Assembly (NCBI GenBank): GCA_022450585.1
Contig: JAKUPR010000002.1
Span: forward strand, 61,415 to 106,941
Length of the DNA: 45,527 bases
Reading direction: 5' to 3'
From: Anaerolineales bacterium
GTDB lineage: Bacteria > Chloroflexota > Anaerolineae > Anaerolineales > UBA11657
The notes beneath the pieces were generated by a model. That model saw only the letters and a program-made list of their open reading frames with translations. It was not told where the DNA came from and ran no database searches. Below are positions 40,610 through 45,527 of the stretch, one piece after another (the first letter of the stretch is position 1; each line of letters begins with the position of its first letter). A program made the translations under genes and the position numbers.

Positions 40610-43600
40610 TTATGTCTTCCTCATGAAACGGGGCAATACTGTTGCCCAATCGTTAAGTCGTACGCGGTCACCATACTTGAGAACCGCACGCGGCGGTTCA
40701 GATTTTTCGCTAGCCGATTGAAATACTCCCAGCTGTATTCCAGGCGCTGCACAGTCTGCAGTGACAAATGCCTGTCCGAGCAGATACCCCTCGCTGTCAA
40801 TGGTGCAACTGGTTACCTGACCTACTACTTGTCCTCTTTTATCCAAGACTGGGTCACCGGGATGCGCCATGCGCACTCCTTTTTCGTTGAAACGAAAACG
40901 TGCTATTACACCTCCGTCTTCTCGTGTCATGAAGGCAGAGCGTCCAATGAACCATGGCTTATGTGTTTTTACGTAAGACCCAAACCCAGCCGCTTCTGCG
41001 CCTATGTTGAGCCTGCCACCCAGTTCATGGCCCCACAGGGGGAGTCCAGCCTCGGTGCGGGTGCTATCGCGTGCTGCTAATCCGCAGGGTTGTAACCCAA
41101 ATGATGCACCCAAACGTAACAGTGTGTCCCACAAATCAACTACTTGGTCGGGATGGACAAACAATTCAAATCCGAGTGGCTCGCCTGTGTAACCTGTGCG
41201 CGATACAATCAAGTTAAATCCCCCAATAGAAAGACCGCACATCTCAGTGCGTTTCAGGACTTGCAGGCGTGCAGCTGTGGTGTTGTCTGCCCCTAGCCCT
41301 ATGAGTGCCTCGAGACTTTGTGGCCCTTGTACCGCCAACATCACGAGCATGTCCCCTCCAGATGATGAGTCACGTAGATTACGCAACTTCACCATAGAGC
41401 GCCCGGTGACCTGTGTCGCCGGACGTCCTCGATCAACTAAAACAGTGCCTGACAGGATTGCGTTTACCCAAGCCCAGTCTTTCTCGTCGTTGGATGCATT
41501 GACGACCATTAAGTATCGTTGCGCGCTTTGACGATAGACCATAGCGTCGTCGACTACGTTCGCGTTTGGGTCAAGAAGGTGCGTGTAGAGCGAATTACCG
41601 ATATCAAGTACCGATATGTAGTTACCGCATATTGCATCTAGAAACTCTGATGCTGTTTCTCCGGTTACTTCCCATACCCCCATGTGACTGATATCGAATA
41701 GACCAGCGCGCTCACGGACGGCAGAGTGTTCTTCCGATACGGAGGAATACCACATAGGCATTTCCCAGCCTCCGAAAGGCGCAAATTTTGCGCCGAGCTG
41801 GTGATGTGACTCGTGTAGGGCTGGTATCGTCAACTTGTCTGATGGAGGTGTCGACCATTCGAATTCAGGTAGCGGTTCACCGGAAGACAGGGCAGCGGAG
41901 ACGATACCGTTGAAATAGGGCTTACTGGAAAGGATGTCCGGGCCAGTTTCATTGGGATGTTTCTCTGTCGCTCCACGGTCGTGTACCGCAACTGGTCCGG
42001 GGGCTTTGGCATGTAAGTCTGCATCATCTAGAATTACGTAGCCGTCTGAAAGATCACGCAGCCAAGTTTTCAGCCACACTGAATCCGATGCGGAGACAGT
42101 TAATTCAAAGGCATCTGCCGCAGTGCGGGTGAGAACTGCACTTGCACTGCGTTTTCCTTGCCAGATCTGGGTACGTTGGCTTGCTCCTGATAGCAAAGCG
42201 CTGACATCATTGCTGGTAGTGACTTGTAGAAAACTCACTACCTTCTCGCCACTGATGTCCAGTTTTACGACGCTTGCATCAGGGGAGGGTTGATCGAGAT
42301 AATAGAAGTGCGGATAGCTGTGCTGTGTGGGTGTGAAATCCAACCCCATCTGTTGCGATAGATCTCGCACCTTCATCTTGACCGTGTTGAGCGTCTCGAA
42401 ATCCACTTTGGCGCGGTAAACTGATCTTCCATGCTTTCCTTTGTATTTGAAAGGGCGGCAAGCCTGCAGAAGATGTGTAATCAGGTCGGTTAATTCGTCA
42501 ATTTCAGCTTCTCGGAAACCGCGCTGCGTAAGCCAGATAGTTCCCAAGCGCAGACCGGAAGGATTTAGCGCGCTTCTGTCTCCTGGGATGGTGTTACGAT
42601 TTACAACTACATTTGCAATATCCAGTATCCGGCTAGCATAATCTCCCATCAATGGAACGCCATCTTCACCGCATACCGATTTACAATCGATGTTAAGGAG
42701 GTGTGTGTCCGTGCCGCCAAAGGGCACCTTGAAACCGTGGTTAGTGAAGCGTGCGGCCATCCTTGCGGCGTTGGCACGTACCTGTTGTTGCAGTGCTTGG
42801 AACTCAGGTGCGCGGTTGAGCTTAAAGGCTACGGCCATAGCTGCGATTGTGTTGAGATGGGGTCCACCTTGCTCTCCAGGGAAAACGGCACGGTCAATCT
42901 TGCGTGCAAGTTTTCGGTCTATGCTCAGGATGCAAGCGCCGCGTGGACCACATAATGACTTGTGGGTTGTGAACGTAACTACATCGGCAATTCCAATGGG
43001 AGACGGGTATTCACCCGCAGCCACCAACCCCGCCACGTGGGCTATATCAGCCAGAAGGAATGCGCCAACCTCATCGGCTATACTGCGAAACTTTCTCCAA
43101 TCTACTGCCCAAGGATAGGATGAATATCCAGCGACAAGGAGTTTAGGCTTGTGTTCCATCGCCAGTTTTCGTACAGCTTCATAATCAATTTGCTCGGTGT
43201 CCGGGTCTACTCCGTAGGGAACGCTATTGTAATATTTGCCCGAACGATTGACCCTTGCGCCATGGCTGAGGTGGCCGCCGTGTATTAGTTTCATGCCCAT
43301 TACGGTATCTCCCGGTTCAATTAGGGCATGATATACAGCGTTGTTAGCTGGTCCTCCCGAAAGTGCCTGTACGTTGACATATATGTCGTCAGCCTTGACA
43401 CTCTCATTGGCAAACAATTCTGCACCACGGCGTCTTGCGAGAGCCTCAATGGTGTCGCAGTATTCCACGCCTTTGTAGTAGCGTGGATTGGCATAGCGTC
43501 GATAGTGTCCGAGTCGGACTGCGTAATCCACTATCTCCGGTTCGCTCATCCATCGCGAGGTATCATCCGGATAGCCCTCGGCATATAGGTTGTTGAAAGC

Positions 43601-43753
43601 AGAGTTTAGGGTCTCACGTACTGCTATCGGAGCGCTACTTTCCGAAGCAATTAGAATCAGTTTGTGGTATTGTCGCTCGGCTTCAATCTGGTTTAACTCA
43701 TGGACAACGGGGTCAAGGTCGGCCAGAGTGCCGCGAAAAAGAAAGTCGGACAT
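40610..43753 (-). CDS. Fusion: serine hydroxymethyltransferase (GlyA) - degenerate middle domain - aminomethyltransferase (GcvT)
   Basis: A single 1047-codon frame. Residues 1-435 are SHMT: LILIASESS (32-40), YAEGYPDD and YYKGVEYCDTIE, LLADIAHVAGLVAAG (233-247) and the PLP lysine K265 in FTTHKSLCGPRGA. An insertion of about 26 residues (64-90, RWMSEPEIVDYAVRLGHYRR) splits the YAEGYP and YYKG motifs. Residues about 643-1047 are a complete GcvT T-protein: LGAKFAPFGGWEMPMWY, RAGLFDISHMG, VSRTGYTGEPLGFELF and GLAARDSTRTEAGLPLWGHEL. The part between (about 445-600) has a stretch resembling a decayed GcvT folate domain (VVSFLQVTTSNDVSALLSG). Both enzymes exchange one-carbon units with THF. No gcvP or gcvH is in the window. 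A TACAAT lies at 43806-43811 on the minus strand. Confidence 0.93.
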   Translation of the reverse strand: MSDFLFRGTLADLDPVVHELNQIEAERQYHKLILIASESSAPIAVRETLNSAFNNLYAEGYPDDTSRWMSEPEIVDYAVRLGHYRRYANPRYYKGVEYCDTIEALARRRGAELFANESVKADDIYVNVQALSGGPANNAVYHALIEPGDTVMGMKLIHGGHLSHGARVNRSGKYYNSVPYGVDPDTEQIDYEAVRKLAMEHKPKLLVAGYSSYPWAVDWRKFRSIADEVGAFLLADIAHVAGLVAAGEYPSPIGIADVVTFTTHKSLCGPRGACILSIDRKLARKIDRAVFPGEQGGPHLNTIAAMAVAFKLNRAPEFQALQQQVRANAARMAARFTNHGFKVPFGGTDTHLLNIDCKSVCGEDGVPLMGDYASRILDIANVVVNRNTIPGDRSALNPSGLRLGTIWLTQRGFREAEIDELTDLITHLLQACRPFKYKGKHGRSVYRAKVDFETLNTVKMKVRDLSQQMGLDFTPTQHSYPHFYYLDQPSPDASVVKLDISGEKVVSFLQVTTSNDVSALLSGASQRTQIWQGKRSASAVLTRTAADAFELTVSASDSVWLKTWLRDLSDGYVILDDADLHAKAPGPVAVHDRGATEKHPNETGPDILSSKPYFNGIVSAALSSGEPLPEFEWSTPPSDKLTIPALHESHHQLGAKFAPFGGWEMPMWYSSVSEEHSAVRERAGLFDISHMGVWEVTGETASEFLDAICGNYISVLDIGNSLYTHLLDPNANVVDDAMVYRQSAQRYLMVVNASNDEKDWAWVNAILSGTVLVDRGRPATQVTGRSMVKLRNLRDSSSGGDMLVMLAVQGPQSLEALIGLGADNTTAARLQVLKRTEMCGLSIGGFNLIVSRTGYTGEPLGFELFVHPDQVVDLWDTLLRLGASFGLQPCGLAARDSTRTEAGLPLWGHELGGRLNIGAEAAGFGSYVKTHKPWFIGRSAFMTREDGGVIARFRFNEKGVRMAHPGDPVLDKRGQVVGQVTSCTIDSEGYLLGQAFVTADCAAPGIQLGVFQSASEKSEPPRAVLKYGDRVRLNDWATVLPRFMRKT

Positions 43754-44212
43754 AGTCGATTCACTCAGAAGGGTTCAGAAGGGTATGGTGCCGTAATCGT
43801 ATGCTATTGTACCCTAAGTACTGTTCGACGTCATGATGTTCAGTGACATTTAGGTGATCTTACAGTGAGCAACGATTCTTATCCACGATTCGTCACAATT
43901 TTCATTTGAACTTTGTTTGCGGACTAACAGGCGCATGTTTTCATCGACATTGCACAGTTGGATGGTCACTGCGCCACCGGAAAACTTTCTTGTTAGCCTA
44001 TTTCCGGGAGAAGGAGGAAAGATTGACAGTCTAATGGATTAATTACTGTACAATTGTCAGTATAGTGACTTTAGCGACATACTCGAGCTTCCAAGGTCGA
44101 AGGTCTAGCGTGTTTTTGGGTTTCAAATCAAAAAACTAAGTTTCATTGTTGATCGCGTATTTTATTTAGTAATTTTATTTAAGTAACGGTGAAAAAGTAA
44201 ATAGGAGAAGAA
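43754..44212. other. Divergent intergenic region between the SHMT-GcvT and split barrel-UbiA genes
   Basis: A spacer of 459 bases. On the minus side a TACAAT (43806-43811) could serve the SHMT-GcvT gene, whose leader shows no Shine-Dalgarno sequence. On the plus side TTGACA (44023-44028) and TACAAT (44049-44054) are 20 bases apart, longer than the usual 17, and overlap the palindrome ACAATTGT (44050-44057). A good ribosome site AGGAG (44203-44207) precedes the plus-strand gene. A minus-strand frame of 39 codons (43850-43969) is open but unconvincing. No glycine riboswitch is recognised. Confidence 0.4.
43765..43784. repeat. Tandem 10-bp repeat in the SHMT-GcvT leader
   Basis: TCAGAAGGGT occurs twice in direct succession, 12 bases before the SHMT-GcvT start codon (minus strand). 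It lies within the presumed 5' untranslated region. It may be a regulatory protein site or a simple slippage product. Confidence 0.5.
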
Positions 44213-45527
44213 ATGGAACGTCAATTAGATGAAAAAATATTAGGTATGCTGGAAAATGCAAACTTTCTGACTATCGGCACGTCCGTTGCAGGTAACTCGT
44301 CTGCTTCAAATGTTTTTTTTGCTAATGACGGTTTTGACATGTATTTTTTCACATTCAATCCTACGAGAAAGGCCGAGCAAATCCGCGTAAATCCGAAAAT
44401 TCAATGTGTAGTACGTCCTGATGGCACAGAAGGTATTAAAGAGCTGCAGATTGAAGGGCGAGCTTCGAAGATAACGGATCCCGATGAGCAGGAAAAGGCA
44501 TATAGAATGGTACTTGAAGTAACCGAGGCTTTTAAGACTTATATGGAGGATGATTTCTTAAAGAAGAATAATGTGGTCGGGTACTACAAGATCAAGCCCA
44601 CTGTTATCAAGTACGTCGATTTTTTCGCAGACACTCGGTTTGAATGGAGGGAGTTCCCCGAAAATCAAGAATCTCTGTTTTCTTCGCTGATTAAAGGATC
44701 GCTTCGTACTATAGGTCTTTATTTGCGAGCTGTCAGGGCCCCTTTCTTTACAGCGACAATTGCGCCTGTAGCATTGGGCGGGGCGGTGGCATACTTCAAT
44801 ATAGGATCCTTTGACTGGCGCATGTTCTGGTTGACGTTACTTGGTGCTATTCTTGCCCATGCTGGCACAAATGTGGCAAATGACTATTCTGATCATGTTA
44901 CACGTAATGATGAGGCCAACAAGTTATTCAGCCCTTTCAACGGTGGATCCAGGATGATACAGGCGGGACTGATGTCTCCCGCCAAGGTTTTTATTCTCTC
45001 GCTAATACTGTTTGCTGGAGCCGTATACACAGGTCTGTATCTGAATACTCAGTTGCACGGAGCCCCATTCGAGTTGAGTCCTCTCCTGTGGCTTGGTGTT
45101 GCCGGAGTCGCTTTAGGAATCTTCTATAGCGGAGGTCCGCTACGCTTGAGCTACCGCGGTTTTGGTGACCTGTGTGTGATGCTTGGTTTTGGGCCGGTTA
45201 TGGCCCTTGGAGCGCATTATGTTCAAACGCAGGCCCTAACACCGACGACGGATTGGAATTATCTAACGGTTCTGGTGGCTTCTGTTCCGGTGGCCATCTT
45301 GGTGGGTTTGATTCTATTTGTTAATGGATTTCAGGATTACAAAGCCGATAGGGAAGTTGGTAAACGGACATGGATAGTCCGTACTGCTGAAGGAAATGAC
45401 ATAGCTGAATACTCCAGACCGTTTGCAATATACAGAGCATTTCTTTATTTTACGTTTGTCTACATCGTTGCTCTAGGGGTGGCTGGGGCTGTTATTGTCG
45501 ATTTTTCTACACCCTGGGTTGTTATCG
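44213..45527 (+). CDS. Fusion: FMN/F420-binding split-barrel (PNPOx-like) domain - UbiA/MenA prenyltransferase, 3' end outside window
   Basis: The frame is open from ATG 44213 (AGGAG five bases upstream) to the window end, showing 438 residues. Residues about 1-145 resemble the PNP-oxidase-like split barrel: ILGMLENANFLTIGTSVAGNSSASNVFF, MYFFTFNPTRKAEQIRVNPKIQCVV, LQIEGRASKITDPDEQ, YYKIKPTVIKYVDF. From about 165 it is a UbiA-family membrane prenyltransferase close to MenA. The first aspartate motif is NVANDYSDHVTRND (220-233), followed by PFNGGSRMIQAGLMSP and the second motif NGFQDYKADREVGKRT (371-386). At least six membrane segments are visible. MenA attaches the isoprenoid tail to 1,4-dihydroxy-2-naphthoate in menaquinone synthesis. 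The role of the barrel is unknown. Confidence 0.87.
   Translation, partial: MERQLDEKILGMLENANFLTIGTSVAGNSSASNVFFANDGFDMYFFTFNPTRKAEQIRVNPKIQCVVRPDGTEGIKELQIEGRASKITDPDEQEKAYRMVLEVTEAFKTYMEDDFLKKNNVVGYYKIKPTVIKYVDFFADTRFEWREFPENQESLFSSLIKGSLRTIGLYLRAVRAPFFTATIAPVALGGAVAYFNIGSFDWRMFWLTLLGAILAHAGTNVANDYSDHVTRNDEANKLFSPFNGGSRMIQAGLMSPAKVFILSLILFAGAVYTGLYLNTQLHGAPFELSPLLWLGVAGVALGIFYSGGPLRLSYRGFGDLCVMLGFGPVMALGAHYVQTQALTPTTDWNYLTVLVASVPVAILVGLILFVNGFQDYKADREVGKRTWIVRTAEGNDIAEYSRPFAIYRAFLYFTFVYIVALGVAGAVIVDFSTPWVVI

Noticed and set aside
43850-43969. 39-codon minus-strand frame starting with GTG upstream of the SHMT-GcvT gene, with open sequence continuing further upstream
   Set aside because: No ATG, a poor ribosome site and no recognisable family. 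The frame is short enough to be chance, though a decayed gene cannot be excluded.
43754-44000. Possible glycine riboswitch upstream of the SHMT-GcvT fusion
   Set aside because: The conserved glycine aptamer core was not found on the minus strand; only a tandem 10-bp repeat and a -10-like TACAAT are present.
1-45527. tRNA or rRNA genes, CRISPR arrays, transposases, integrases or phage genes
   Set aside because: I looked for T-loop-like sequences, regular short repeats and transposase motifs and found none convincing; the window reads as ordinary chromosomal sequence.

Overview
The window is about 45.5 kb of a dense bacterial chromosome of moderate GC content. It carries no rRNA, tRNA, CRISPR array or insertion sequence that I could recognise. 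The gene set suggests a free-living aerobe with a flavin- and F420-rich metabolism: ThyX, CofG/CofH, a complete riboflavin operon, Tat translocase and an ALDH7 dehydrogenase. The overall character (FO synthase as two separate genes, a long NusA, SHMT and MenA fusions, no LPS genes) fits Chloroflexota, perhaps the marine SAR202/Dehalococcoidia side. This is an inference from content and would need phylogeny of nusA, infB and mutS.

Layout. 1-4.0 kb (minus strand): a lipoprotein HlyD-like adaptor, an ALDH7-type semialdehyde dehydrogenase and the start of a TIGR01777-type epimerase. 4.3-6.9 kb (plus): fabG, nusB, tatA/B and tatC. 7.1-9.4 kb: a DprE2-like reductase next to a DprE1-like flavin oxidase. 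9.5-9.9 kb (minus): a SRPBCC protein. 10.3-12.2 kb: an FtsX/DevC-type permease with its ATPase. 12.4-19.8 kb: a translation and RNA operon (nusA-ylxR-infB-rbfA-nrnA-truB-ribF), driven by a near-consensus promoter followed by a short leader with a strong intrinsic terminator. 20-24.3 kb: nucleoside metabolism (thyX, pyrimidine-nucleoside phosphorylase, and an adenosine-type deaminase fused to a CYTH domain). 24.2-31.8 kb: mutS, a zinc/cadmium-type P1B ATPase with extra cysteine clusters and an upstream dyad, a formyltransferase-like gene, yggX and an ATP-grasp ligase. 31.9-38.0 kb: an FMN riboswitch with terminator, then ribD-ribE-ribBA-ribH-cofG-cofH. 38.0-43.8 kb (minus): an acyl-CoA synthetase, a MaoC hydratase and a 1047-residue serine hydroxymethyltransferase-GcvT fusion. 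44.2 kb to the end: a flavin-binding split-barrel domain fused to a MenA/UbiA prenyltransferase, running off the window.

How the parts work together. The riboswitch operon makes 5-amino-6-ribitylaminouracil, which feeds both riboflavin (RibE/RibH) and the deazaflavin FO (CofG/CofH), so FMN level appears to control both cofactor branches. RibF, ThyX and the DprE1-like oxidase use or make flavins. The most unusual items are three single-frame fusions: deaminase-CYTH, SHMT-GcvT and split barrel-UbiA. The attenuator-like nusA leader comes next.
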